From the NCBI GenBank assembly GCA_002286855.1, contig NRSV01000039.1:248001-312000 (forward strand): a stretch of 64,000 nucleotides of DNA. The letters run 5' to 3'. Shown here piece by piece: positions 20,366 through 31,503 of this stretch. The notes under the pieces are model-generated. The model saw only the letters and a program-made list of their open reading frames with translations. It did no database searches and was not told the origin of the DNA. The DNA comes from Bipolaris cookei. Lineage: Eukaryota; Ascomycota; Dothideomycetes; Pleosporales; Pleosporaceae. The position numbers and the translations under genes were made by a program. The stretch's first letter is position 1; every line of letters begins with the position of its first letter.

Positions 20366-21418
20366 TAGCGAAAGAGTGGAGAAAGTATAGGGAAAAAGCA
20401 AGAGAAAAGAAGACCAGCTACGGAGCTATCTTCGATCTAAAGCTCAAAAACCAGCTAGCAATCCCGAGAGGCACGAAAAGAGAGATTTCAAGCTCTTTCT
20501 ACTCCCTTAAGATAGGACACGGATACTTTAACTCCTACCTAAAGAGAATTAAGAGAAGAGAATGCGATCTTTGTAAATGCGGGAGACTGCAAACAGCAGA
20601 GCATCTACTTCTATATTGCGGCTTCTACAGCGCAGAAAGAAACTAGCTTGAAAAGACGCTAGACCAAAAAGTACTTAAACTCCCACTCCTACTCCATACC
20701 ACGGGCGGCATAGAAGCTACTTTAGCTTTTGTTACTAGCACGAGGATAGGAACAAGAAAGTGGCATCTAGGCCAGGACGGCTAGACGAAAAGAGAAACAA
20801 GAAAAATAATAAGAAGAAAAACAATTTTGCTTTTATTAGTACCATTTCCTTTCCCCTAAGAGCTCGCTGGAAGGCAGCCTAGCTGCCCTACATCTCTCCC
20901 TGTTACCAAACTGCTCTTTAGCACCAGGCATCTAGAAGGCTAGCAATAGCTTAGCTAGATAAAGGCCGAAGCACCATAGTCACGCAATACAGCGCAAAGT
21001 ACCAAATTGTAACTAGTTAGATAGAACGGCCTTTGGCCAAAGTCCTCCATATTATTATTATTCCATTATAGTCCTGTATCAGCCGTTGGCTATGTAGGAC
21101 TTTGGCCAAAGGCCGTTCTATCTAACTAGTTACAATTTGGTACGTTGTGCTGTATTGCGTGACTATGGTGCTTCGGCCTTTGTCTAGTTAAGCTAGTACT
21201 AGCTTTCTAGACGCCTGGTGCTAAAGAGCAGTTTGGTAACAGGGAGAGATGTAGGGCAGCTAGGCTGCCTTCCAGCGAGCTCTCTTAGGGGAAAGGAAAA
21301 ATTTTCAGCTTGTTTAGTTTTATAGAGTAACTCTCTCTAGTTTTAATGAGTAGCTCTCTCGTTCACTTTTAGTGAGTCTTCCTCTCAAGTTTTAATGAGT
21401 AACTCTCTCGTTCTGCTG

Positions 21419-22150
21419 GGGTGCTATTATAGCGGGCGGAGGCTACCTTAGCGTTTGGATATTTGTGCTAGTACAGGATACAACTACTGTTCTAGCGGTT
21501 TCGCATGGTGCCACAGCGCGCAAAGGCTGTTCTGGCGTTTAGATATGGTGCCGCAGCGAGCGAGGGCTGTCTTGGCGTTTGGATGGGGTGCTGTTGTAGC
21601 AGGCAAGGGCTACCTTAGCGTTTGGATATTTGCTAGTACAGTTCACGACTACTGTTCTAGCGTTTTGGTGTGGTGCCACAGCGAGCAGGGCTGTCTTGGC
21701 GTTTGGATTTGTGCTATTACAGAACAACAAAACTGTTATAGCGTTTGGTATGGTGCCTAGCGGGCGAGGGCTTTGGCGTTTCGATGGGGTGCTATTATAG
21801 CAGGCAAGGGCCACCTTAGCGTTTGGATATTTGCTAGTACAGTTCACGACTACTGTTCTAGCGTTTTGGTGTGGTGCCACAGCGAGCAGGGCTGTCTTGG
21901 CGTTTGGATTTTGGTATGGTGCCGCACCGCGCAAAGGCTGTCTTGGCGTCTGGATAGAGTGCCTGGCGAGCAAGGGCTATCTTGGCGTTTGGATGGGGTG
22001 CTTTTGTAGCAGGCAAGGGCTACCTTAGCGTTTGGATGTTTGCTAGTACAGTTCACTACTACTGTTCTAGCGTTTTGGTGTGGTGCCGCAGCGAGCGAGA
22101 GCTGTCTTGGCGTTCGGATAGAGTGCCTGGCGAGCAAAGACTAGCCTGGC
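21419..22150 (+). repeat. Minisatellite with higher-order units
   Basis: Degenerate 40-50 bp subunits share a core like CTTGGCGTTTGGAT. They are arranged in larger units of about 135 bp beginning near 21419, 21575, 21776 and 21984, separated by partial units. Open frames across it are a product of the repeat and are not called as genes. Confidence 0.8.
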
Positions 22151-22264
22151 GTTTAAATGGGTTTTATTTTTATTGGTGTTTTTCGATTGTTTTTGTTTTC
22201 GTATGGTAGTCTTTCTATTAGTCATCAGGGCGATCCGTGCGTTCTCGAAGATTTTCGCATTTTG

Positions 22265-22361
22265 AACACGTCGCGGGAAAATCGACAATACCCCCTCTAG
22301 CACCTCAACGAGAGGGCTGCACACGTTAGAGGTGGCGTTAATCGATTTCCCACGACGTGTT
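22265..22361. repeat. Imperfect inverted repeat (hairpin)
   Basis: AACACGTCGCGGGAAAATCG at 22265 is mirrored by CGATTTCCCACGACGTGTT ending at 22361, with about 52 nt between. It lies in the 5' region of the non-autonomous LINE derivative and could fold in its RNA. Confidence 0.65.
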
Positions 22362-22475
22362 ACCCCTATATCCGATAGAAAATTGACGAGTTTCGATGAA
22401 AAAATTCAGCTTAAAAGTTGGTGTGTGAAAGTCCTCCATAGCCAACGGCTGATACAGGACTATAATGGAATAATA

Positions 22476-22490
22476 ATGACTACTCAGGGG
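22476..22490 (+). repeat. Right target-site duplication, containing the aquaporin start codon
   Basis: This is the counterpart of 20351-20365. It retains CAG where the left copy has TAG, so the reading frame starts here and stays open. Confidence 0.8.
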
Positions 22491-23940
22491 CCAAGTGCTT
22501 TGGGTCTTTCGACTACCCACGATTGGGCAGACTATCATTCAGACCATCATCTGAACAGCGTCATTTCCGGAAATAGTGAGTAGTCGTTAGAGAATGTAAA
22601 GAGTAGGTTTTAGCTTTATTCATCCGTCTTCAGGTGCTGCACTTTTGACTCAAACACATAGTCAACAATTCGGATTTGCAGCGGATTCAAAACTCTCGCC
22701 TCACAGAACGTCATCGAGCAACCAGCGAAAACGACCAGCACCTGGCTTACATCCTCAAGCACCCGTTGACGAGGAGCACGTCGAGGTCCCGCAATCCAGT
22801 CTGCTATGGTCGCGAATAAGGGTTGTTATGAGAGAGCCATTCGCAGAATTCTGGGGTACTGTTGTGATGGTGATGTTCAATAATGGCCCAGTTGAACAGG
22901 TCCTGGTCTTAGCTGGGCAGACGACTGCTCCAGGAAGTAATGGTTTCGGAGCATATCAATCAATAAACTGGGAGTAAGCTGAAATATTCCCCTATGACTC
23001 TTAGAGCAAATCTCTGACCCACACCAGTTGAAGTTTATGTGCAATGCTCGGGTTATATGTGACAGGTGATTCTGGCGCCTATCTCAATCCTGCAATTACC
23101 TTGAGTAACTGCATTTATCGCCAGCTACCATGGGGGCGGCTCCCAATGCACTTTGTCGCACAGATGCTCGGAGGCTTCTTCGGCTCTGGTGTCGTGTATG
23201 CAAACTACATCAACGCCATTGACTGGTTTGAAGGCGGAAAAATGCGGACAGCTCCTGCGGAAAATGCTACTGCAGCTATTTTCCGCACCTACCCGCAACC
23301 AATCTTGACAAAGATAAGCCAGTCCTTCTCTGAGTTTATCGCAAGCTTATTACTCATGTTTGTGATATTTGCGCTGAAAGATCCCAGCAATAGCGGTGTA
23401 TCCAAGGTATGTGGATAGATTTGATAATGGCCCAAATTGCTGACAATACCCGCAGAGTGACAAGTGGTTCCCGCTATGTTTATTCTCTCTCATCTTCGGC
23501 CTGGGCTCTTGTTTTGGTTGGCGGACTGGTTATGCCATCAACATTGCTCGCGACTTTAGCCCAAGACTGATGCCCTATGCTGTCAGATATGGCCATGAGG
23601 TTTGGTCTGCAGGTAGATATTATTTCTGGGTGAGCATCTCTTCATAGCCTGCGCAGCGACTTTCCTGATTCCCGATCAGATTCTCATGGTAGCGCCTTTT
23701 CTGGGCTGCGCACTCGGAGGATTCTTGTATGACATCTTCATCTACATAGGCCCCAGTCCCATCAATTCTCCTTGGCTAGGCTTGAGGCTACTTACGCTTG
23801 GGAATGCGATGCGCGTACGAAGAGAGCAATTGAAGAGAGAGAAGCAGGGGTCGTGTGATATGCCGTTGTATCAGTCTTTTGAAGAAATCATTGTTTTCAA
23901 GGCCATTTATGTCCGATATGATCCGCATGTCAGCATGTAA
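22476..23940 (+). CDS. Aquaporin/aquaglyceroporin (MIP family) with NPA and NIA motifs
   Basis: Five exons: 22476-22575, 22634-22973, 23034-23406, 23456-23629 and 23680-23940 (415 aa). All introns are GT-AG, 49-60 nt, and all junctions keep frame. The start is ATG 22476 in the right copy of a LINE target-site duplication; the ATG at 22464 meets a stop two codons on. A polar N-terminus of about 95 residues precedes the MIP fold. The first pore motif is intact (GAYLNPAITLS, Asn165). The second reads GYAINIARDFSPR (Asn300-Ile301-Ala302), so Pro is replaced by Ile while the selectivity-filter Arg is kept. The channel should pass water, glycerol or similar solutes across a membrane. The variant motif may alter this. 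Confidence 0.85.
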
Positions 23941-24162
23941 GAGACGTACTACTGTGTCAGGAAATAGAAAGAGCTCGATGAGGTGCTTAGTCACTTACGC
24001 GTGCGGATGTGGCGTGACGACATTGCCCCGCAGGGTTGCTGTAGGCTGCTGTTGCTCACCAAATTTTGACTCATGTTGTAATCGCTTCCGTCCCAAACTC
24101 TTTCAGCTGAACTTACACTATCTTCTCATATCCAGCGAGCAAATTACTAGCGTCATATAAAA

Positions 24163-24872
24163 ATGGCAAAGAAGGGCAGCGCTGGCACCGGCGAGAACTC
24201 GAAGAAGGCACAAGGGCAGGCTCGCAAGGCAGAGGCTGCTGCATCAAAACAGGCAGCAAAGAACCAGCAGGCGGAGAAGGAAGAAGCAGAGGAATGGAAG
24301 AAGGGTGCAAAGTCCAATGCGAAGGCGTAGGTGGGCTTGTATCTCTGCACAACTGTAGACTAACATATGGCAGCGAGGCCGCAGCAGAAAAGGCCGCAGA
24401 GGCAGCACGTAAGAAGGCCGAGAAAGAGGCATTGCTGCGTGAAGAAGAGGCATCAATGCCATCGAAGCCCAAAGGGAAAGCACCAAAAGCCGAGAAGAAA
24501 CCCCGCGGCATCGACGCAGCCCTGGACTCCCTCGACGGGAACCCATCCGCCCTCAACGCTAGCGGTATCGACAATGCGCTCGATGCTCTGGATATCACGG
24601 GCAATACGCAAGAAAAAGTGGATCGACACCCCGAGAGGCGATTCAAGGCTGCATTTACAGTATATGAGAAGAGAAGACTTGAGGAGATGAAGGATGATAA
24701 GGGCCTACGGCGGCAGCAAAAGGTAGATCAAATCCGAAAGGAGTTCGAGAAGCATCCGGACAACCCATACAACCAGGTTACTGGAGCATACAATATGACG
24801 AGAGAGGAGAGGGCTGTGATACAAGAAGAGGAAAAGGCCAAGAAGGAAAAGAGATTAGTAGGCGTAAACTAA
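24163..24872 (+). CDS. CCDC124-like ribosome-associated coiled-coil protein
   Basis: Two exons, 24163-24326 and 24374-24872, with a 47-nt intron, giving 220 aa from ATG 24163 (MAKKGSAGTGENSKKAQ). The N-terminal half is a highly charged Ala/Lys/Glu helix predicted to be coiled coil. The C-terminal half has the conserved block GIDNALDALDI, then RRFKAAFTVYEKRRLEE and NPYNQVTGAYN. This matches the CCDC124/Oxs1 family. Human CCDC124 and its short yeast relative Lso2 bind idle 80S ribosomes and help restart translation, so a cytosolic ribosome-associated role is inferred. Confidence 0.82.
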
Positions 24873-25623
24873 AGTGGACGTGGCTGTCGGCATAGTGTGT
24901 GGATTTGTGCAGAGCATCCATATTACGGGAGGCCTTCAGGCTAGATGTGGGGTGACGCCGTGATGGAGTACTGCGGAGGCCAAGGCATAATTAGAGGAGT
25001 CTTGCCGAATGGCTGTGCGATGGACGACAGGCCCTTGCCGCTTGATTTAATCTCGTCGGTTGCTTTTGTGTGATCTTCACATGCTAGGCGCCATGTATGT
25101 CCGCCACAGGAATGCTTAGTTATGCGCGTGTGCTTGGGGTAGGAAGACGTGGTTGTGGTCGCCCTCGCAAGCGCTTCATATATAAACATGGCAAGCGACG
25201 AAGCTAAACTTAGCAGCCATACAACAGCTAATGTATACAACAACAACTGTGGGTACAGTACGATCAACTCTTCCAAACAATGAAGGACTAGGCGCAGTGA
25301 AGACGAGTGGACACAGAGGAAAGAGGCGCCGTGTATGAAACAGCCTGGCTAGTGAGTGATTGGCTGGGGGGCCGTCTGTTCCTGAGTTTCGAAACGCCCG
25401 CTTACACCACCCCTGCCGCCTGCATCAGCGCTCTCCTTGTTCAGCGTGGCTTGACACGAGTCAGCCCAATTCTCTACATAATGCCAGGCCCCTTCACTGT
25501 ACCAGGCTTCACTCTTCACTCACGCAAACTGCTTGCGCAGTACACAGTCGTTACTTCATTTCAGCCTTTTTTGTTTCCTTGTTTCTCTTCTTCCCACCTC
25601 TTTACATTCATTTTCGAGTAAGC
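24873..25623. other. Intergenic; upstream region of the DFG5-like gene
   Basis: No supported gene. The right end (25,560-25,620) is T/C-rich and probably the DFG5-like 5' UTR. A 111-codon minus frame at 24941-25276 begins only at TTG and is not called. Confidence 0.45.
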
Positions 25624-27649
25624 ATGAAGTTCTTCTCAACTACTGGAGCTGTGCTCTTGGCTACTTTTGCGGCAAGCACCGTGAACGGTATTGAATTCGA
25701 TCCTGAGGACGAAGGTGAGACAGTAGTTGAATATGGTCCATTCGCTCCTCGTAGGCTAACTTAATCAGCGTCCATCCTTGCCGTCACCCGACAATATGCG
25801 TACAGCTTGATGTCGCTCTACAAGGGCAATGGTACAGACGTTCCAAAGGAAGATGTCGGCATCTGGCCACAGCCCCACTACTGGTGGGAGGGTGGTGCCG
25901 CATGGGGAGGCGTGATCGAGTACAGCCAGATCAGCGGCGACGGCTCGCACGTCAAGGCGCTCCAACAAGCATTGACTGCCAATTACGGACCCAAGAACGA
26001 CTTCATCTTGGACTATCGCAGGAGCCAGACGGTACGGAAAGCCATGGAGCCATTTGATGGCAAGAGCTGACTGTATATACCAGGGCAGCGATGATGAATG
26101 TTTTTGGGCGATCGCCGCCATGAGTGCACTCGAATATCAGTTCCCAGACCCTGCACAGGCACCTGCAGACTATCTCGAAGTTGCCACTAGTTCATTCAAC
26201 AGCATTGTTGGACGCTGGAATGATACTACCTGCGGTGGAGGCCTGAAGTGGCAGATTTATCCCGAAAACACGTACGGATTTTACTACAAGAACGCAATCT
26301 CCAACGGCTGCGCCTTTGGGCTTGGCGCACGTCTTGCCCGCTACACGGGCGAGCAAAAGTATGCGGATTGGTCTGCGAAGATATATGACTGGACCGAGAG
26401 CGTCGGCCTCATCACCGACAAATTTGAAGTGTTTGATGGAACCGACGACAGGACCAACTGCTCCAAGGTAGCGGATGAGACCCAGTGGACTTACAACAAC
26501 GCTATGTTTCTTCACGGATCAGCATACATGTATGACTTCACCAATGGCGACAAGCTCTGGCAAGACCGCACAGCCGGTTTCCTCAAACATGCCGAGCTGC
26601 TCTTCTTTACCCCTTATGAGAATGCCACCGACATTATGTACGAATGGGCATGTGAGACGGGCGAGTCTGGAAGGCACTGCAACCTTGACCAGCAGTCTTT
26701 CAAGGCTTATCTCTCCCGCTTTATGGCCAAGACTGCATTGATGGCTCCCTTCACCAAGGATACTATTGTGAAGTACCTCACAGCCTCTGCAGTTGGCGCT
26801 GCAAAGTCTTGCTCTGGAGGCCCAGATGGAAAGACTTGCGGCAGCAAGTGGTACACAGGAGGCTGGGATGGTACTTCTGGTGTTGGGCAGCAGCTGTCTG
26901 CACTCGAGGTCACCCAGGCGCTTCTGCAGATCAAGAAGAACCTGCTCCCCGCGAAGAACAACGCCGCAAAGCCCCCCACAAACTCTACGCCAAAATCTAC
27001 CCTAACGCCGACTCCCACGCCGACTCCCACGCCGACTCCTCAACTTACTCCTGAACCTATTCCCGAACCTACTCCTCAACCCACTCCTGAATCTAACCCA
27101 GAGCAAGCACCGGCGCCTGAAGCGCCATCAAGTGCACCGCTTGCTTCGCCAAGTAAGAGTCCCTTGAGTGAGACAGTGGCAGGACAGGTACCAGAAGCGG
27201 TGCAGTCTGACAAGCCCCAGGCAATTGAGGCTCCAGGCCCAACCTCCGACGTGCCGGCGCCCGTCATTACCCCAAGCCCCACAGCTTCCAGCGCGGCTCC
27301 CATCGTCCCTAACAACCCTGGTCTTGAATTCGATGAGACCAAGCCTTCTTCAAGTTTGTCATGCGTGCGCAACGTCACCAAGACTGTTACTGTTGCGGCA
27401 TCGTCTTCTTTTTCTACCTCTAGCTGCACGCCTAGCGTGACGGTGACTATTACAGTTCCATTCGTGCCGACCGCGCCGGCTGCATCCGTTCCTCTCAACT
27501 TGACGACTTCGAGTGCCGTGTCGCCACCTGCGGGCAACAACACAGCCAGCCCGACGTTGCCAGTGTTCGAAGGTGCTGGTTCTGTCTATACTGTCAGCGG
27601 TTCTGTCTTGGCAATGTTCGTGGCTGCGGCTGTCTTCGTCGTGTTGTAA
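25624..27649 (+). CDS. DFG5: GPI-anchored GH76 endo-1,6-alpha-mannosidase (Dfg5/Dcw1-like)
   Basis: Three exons (25624-25714, 25769-26031, 26084-27649), introns 54 and 52 nt, 639 aa. The N-terminus MKFFSTTGAVLLATFAASTV is a signal peptide. The GH76 barrel spans about residues 30-430. It includes GIWPQPHYWWEGGAAWGG, the catalytic Asp pair in GSDDECFWAIAAMSALEY, and WTYNNAMFLHGSAYMY. A Pro/Thr/Ser-rich stalk with a (TP)n repeat follows, then a hydrophobic C-terminus (SVLAMFVAAAVFVVL) typical of a GPI signal. Dfg5/Dcw1 enzymes link GPI-mannoproteins to wall glucan and are needed for wall assembly and filamentous growth. Its anchor would be added by the Gpi8 enzyme encoded in this window. Confidence 0.9.
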
Positions 27650-28525
27650 GTGTCTATATGCGTGCTGGTTGTGCCTTCTATGTTCATGTTATTCAATATT
27701 ACATATATACCCTTCTTGATTAGAGACTTTTATATCCTAAAGTCTAGTTACCAAAACCTTCAATACAGATTCTATCCCGGGTTATTCTTTATCTATTTGT
27801 GCTTTCCTGCTCCTTTTGCTTGGTGACTATGCGATGCATATTTTTTTCATGTTGTCGTTGGGGGTGATGGTGCAGGTGTGGAGCGAGCCTAGGCCTGCGG
27901 TTGGCCATAGGCGTGGCTAGAGTACAGGCGAGCAGCCACTGCCCCACCACGAAGAAGCGGCAAGCTGCGCAGGCGAAGCAGCAATGACATAAGAAATCTA
28001 GTCCGCAACCCCGGCTCGTCTGCATTCCCTCTACATACCCGGGCTCAACAACGAGAATAGCGTCACAAGTCAGCTTTGGTTGAGCTTTATTCTTCTAGCG
28101 CAACGCTCCACTAATACTCTCGCTGCTCGGCACTCGGCTATCTCCTATCTCAGGATCCGCTCAAGTCTGGAGCTCAACTGTGGCCTGATGTTCATTTCCT
28201 CGCATGCGACAATACACAGAGACACAGAGAAAGTGCTAGAAGGTAAAAAAAGTGCCTGCAACACCATGACCATTCTCACAGCCCCATGCTGATCTATGCA
28301 AAGTCTATCGCTATTCACACACTTGCACCACCACTATTAGCGACCCCGCGCTGCAGTGAGCGCACTGCCCGACTGCCCACAAAAGTCACCCTCTCCATCG
28401 CCATCGGACCCTGAGATTACGACGTACCAGCAGCTATAGGGGGCTATATCAACTTCGTCCTCGCCACCGCGAACATCGCTACCCTCTTCTTTTTTGGCGT
28501 CATACTAGTGGTCTAGACAGCCGTC
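27650..28525. other. Intergenic between the DFG5-like gene and GPAT
   Basis: Contains the 3' region of the mannanase gene and the promoter of the acyltransferase. No supported gene or repeat. Confidence 0.45.
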
Positions 28526-30938
28526 ATGGCGACCGAAAAGAGAGACGCCAAAGGCAAGAAGCTCGCCGTTATGAACAAGTATGTCTACGATGCCTTTTTG
28601 TGGACATTCTCGATTCTCGTTGAGCTCTTCTTTCGAGAAGTTCATCCCAGGAGTAGCTGGAAGGTGCCAAGGGAGGGCCCCGTCATTTTCGTGTGCGCCC
28701 CGCATGCAAATCAGGTACGATAGTGACAGATGGCGTTTTTTCCAAAGCAGAAGCTGACAGCCGGCAGTTCGTAGACCCTCTCATGTTGATGCGAGTTGTA
28801 AAGAAGGAATCGGACCGTCGTATACAGTTTCTGATTGCTGAGAAGTCCATGAAACGCAAGTTCGTTGGCGCAATGGCTGGCTTGACTGGTGTTGTGCCCG
28901 TGGGACGAGCTATGGACATGACCAAGCCGGTAAAGGGAAAAATCTATCTCCCAGATCCCACAAACGACCCCACTCTCGTTCGAGGTGTAGATACAAATTT
29001 TGAAGACAAGCTGTTCCAGGTTGGTGGCTCGCTCGTTCTTCCAAAGGTAGACAACAAGGCAGCGACTGCAGAGATTCTCGAGATTAAGGGTCCGGAAGAG
29101 ATTCGGCTGAAGCGTCCCTTTAAAGGAGGTGTCGCGATGCAGCAACTGACCGGACGCAACGACATGACCAAAGACGGCACATTTGTTGGCGGAGCCGACG
29201 CAAAAAAAGGAATTGCCGATGGCTACGAAGGAACGTCATTCCAGGTTGCACCCAAACTTGATCAAACCGAGGTGTACGACGCTGTACATGCGGTTCTGCA
29301 TCACGGCGGAAGCATTGGTATCTTTCCGGAGGGTGGTAGCCATGACCGTACCGATCTTCTGCCTCTGAAAGGTCAGCTGCTTCTATATGGAAACTTGGCA
29401 ACAACTAACAATTCCCAGCTGGTGTCGCTATCATGGCTCTTGGCACAGTCGCAACCAAGCCGGACTGCAACCTCAACATCATTCCCGTTGGCATGAACTA
29501 CTTTCACGCGCACAAGTTTCGCTCAAGGGCGGTTATCGAGTTTGGAACGCCAATTCACGTCCCACCAGAGCTTGCCAAGAAGTTTGATGGGCCTGGAAGA
29601 CGAGAAGCAATTGGCGAGATGCTCGAGACTATTCGACAAGGGCTCATTGGCGTTACCGTTACGACACCTGACTACGATACACTCATGGTATATGGTTCCA
29701 CCGAATAGTTTTCGTCCTTCACTAACACTTGTTGGCAGGTCATCCAAGCCGTCCGTCGTCTTTACAACTCAAAAGGAACGAAACTGCCGTTGCCCAGGGT
29801 TGTCGAGTTGAACCGCCGCCTTGTCCAAGGATACGAGCGCTACAAGGACAACCCTCGCGTCGTGGAACTCAAGAAAGAAGTCACAACGTACAATAGAAAA
29901 CTCAAAGCGCTTGGCCTCCGGGACCACCAAGTTCAGTACGCAAAAATGCATCCGATCAAAGCTGCAGGTCTCTTCGTCTATCGCCTTGCAAAGCTCATTT
30001 TCTTGAGTTTGCTCGTCCTTCCTGGAACAATACTCTTTAGTCTGGTTTTCATTGTTACCAAGGTTGTCTCTGTGAGGAAAGCAAAAGAGGCGCTTGCCGC
30101 TTCAAATGTCAAGGTCCAGGCCAGAGACGTCATGGCTACGTGGAAGCTTCTTGTTGCCATGGCGGCCGCACCGGCCTCTTATGCATGGTATGTATGTCTC
30201 GGACTCTATTGGTACTCGTACAACAACTGTAACGGATACCTTCCCGCTGGTATTCCAAAGCGCTGGCTCATTCTCCCACAACTTGTTGTATACATCACGG
30301 TCACTTACGGCGCTCTCCGTTTCGGTGAAGTCGCTATGGACATTCTCAAATCTCTTGGGCCTCTCTGGAAGATGATGAACCCCTTTTCGAATAGTGAACT
30401 CGTCAAACTCCAGGAGCGCCGCGAGAATCTTGCCAAACAGGTCAACGATCTCATCAACGAACTTGGCCCAGAGATGTATGATGACTTCCACTCGAAGCGC
30501 ATCATTGAAGACCCTTTTATCCGAGGAGACAAGAACGAGCGTCCTCGTACCCCGTCAGTGAAGTCTGATGAAGACGCTCGGATAGAGGCTGGCCAGGATA
30601 TCGAAACGTACGACTACCCTGCCTCGCCGGGTTCCATGAATGAAATACCGCGCAACGAATCGTTCCACGACCTGGCAAATCAGGATTTCTTTTCCAGTAG
30701 GCCGCAGACGCCCAAGAAGAGCCACAGTAGGAGTAATAGTAGCATGAATTTGGGCGGGTTCCAACTCAAGCCATTTAGCACTATTGATGGAAACATTGAG
30801 GAGGTGAAGAGGAGGCTGACGGATGGTGTCAAAGTAAGGAGGGGAAAGAGACGAAGCAGCGGAGAAGGAAGCTATGATGATGGTGACGACGAGGAGCCGC
30901 TCATGATGGGCCAAAAGGGACGATCATTTACAAAGTAA
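28526..30938 (+). CDS. SCT1: Glycerol-3-phosphate/DHAP acyltransferase (Sct1/Gpt2 type)
   Basis: Four exons: 28526-28714, 28768-29371, 29419-29687 and 29739-30938 (753 aa). The GT-AG introns are 47-53 nt and phases agree. The acyltransferase motifs are visible: CAPHANQFVDPLML (an H-x4-D motif in which Asn replaces the usual Ser), VGRAMDM, FPEGGSHDR and IIPVGMNYFH. Transmembrane segments near residues 400-520 (LAKLIFLSLLVLPGTILFSL, WYVCLGLYWYS, LPQLVVYITVTY) place it in the ER membrane. A Ser-rich, probably phosphorylated tail follows. The enzyme makes lysophosphatidate, the first step of phospholipid and triacylglycerol synthesis. Yeast has two paralogues, Sct1 and Gpt2, and I cannot say which this equals. 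Confidence 0.9.
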
Positions 30939-31503
30939 GGTGAGAGGGGTGGTATTGCTAGTGAGGGTATTAGTGGAGGGAAAATGGGTTGGGTGTTTGT
31001 TGCGCATTCGTACAGAAGATACCACTTTTTCTTATTCTTCCTTTTTTTGGTTGAGAATATACTCTGGGTTGCAATGGTTTTGATTGGAAGGTTGCTTGTA
31101 TTTGTGTGTATGTGTATACGTTTTTTGTTTTGCTCTACGATGCTAACGCTATGCTATGCTCTTTACAGGGAGAAGAAATAACAATAATAGTAATACTACA
31201 ATGCTGATACATATTTTCCAAATCGTTCGCTTGTCACATTTCAAATAAAACAACTATGCCGTAAATAAAAACGAAACAGCGAAACAAAGGAAAGTTGGAG
31301 AAGAGAAAAAAAAGGAAAGGAAAAAAAACCCACGGGTATCAGCATGTCACCCCCACCCCTACCTCTGCCATGACCAAACAAATTCCCCAATACGTACCCA
31401 AATATCCCCGTAGCATTGAAAATTCCAATTGAAGTTTTTGTTTCCTCAGCAGCTATAATTCCACAAACCAAAAGACGAAGAAAAGAAAGAGAAGACTCAA
31501 AGA
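30939..31503. other. Convergent 3' region of GPAT and CDC45
   Basis: T-rich and then A-rich tracts fit two facing 3' UTRs. No gene is seen. Confidence 0.5.

Larger units (their letters stand above)
21052..22427 (-). mobile_element. Non-autonomous LINE derivative carrying a minisatellite
   Basis: Read on the minus strand, this 1.38-kb element has a unique 5' region with a hairpin (22150-22427). A minisatellite (about 21419-22150) follows, then the same 3' UTR and (TAA)n tail as the LINE it sits in (21052-21300). It is flanked by a 13-bp duplication, AAAGTCCTCCATA, at 21039-21051 and 22428-22440. No reverse-transcriptase coding remains. The tail and duplication support target-primed insertion in trans by the related LINE. 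The opposed 3' UTRs create a palindrome about 200 bp per arm around 21060. Confidence 0.75.
20366..22475 (+). mobile_element. 5'-truncated LINE (Tad-like), interrupted by a nested element
   Basis: The frame near 20366-20640 encodes the C-terminus of a LINE ORF2, with EWRKYREKAREKKTSYGAIF and a zinc-knuckle block (CDLCKCGRLQTAEHLLLYC). A 3' UTR of about 400 bp follows and recurs at 35953, 39297 and 51032. The tail (TATAATGGAATAATAAT) is at 22441-22475, separated from the body by the nested element at 21052-22427. The insertion is flanked by a 15-bp duplication (20351-20365 and 22476-22490). It is dead: 5'-truncated and with an in-frame TAG at 20644. Confidence 0.8.

Noticed and set aside
21455..22209. 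Several overlapping 60-140-codon frames across the minisatellite on both strands
   Set aside because: They arise from repeat units lacking stops, share the repeat period, and show no domain. The DNA is explained as a tandem repeat.
24941..25276. 111-codon minus-strand frame with a hydrophobic N-terminus
   Set aside because: Starts only at TTG, has no homologue I recognise, and overlaps the likely promoter of the DFG5-like gene.
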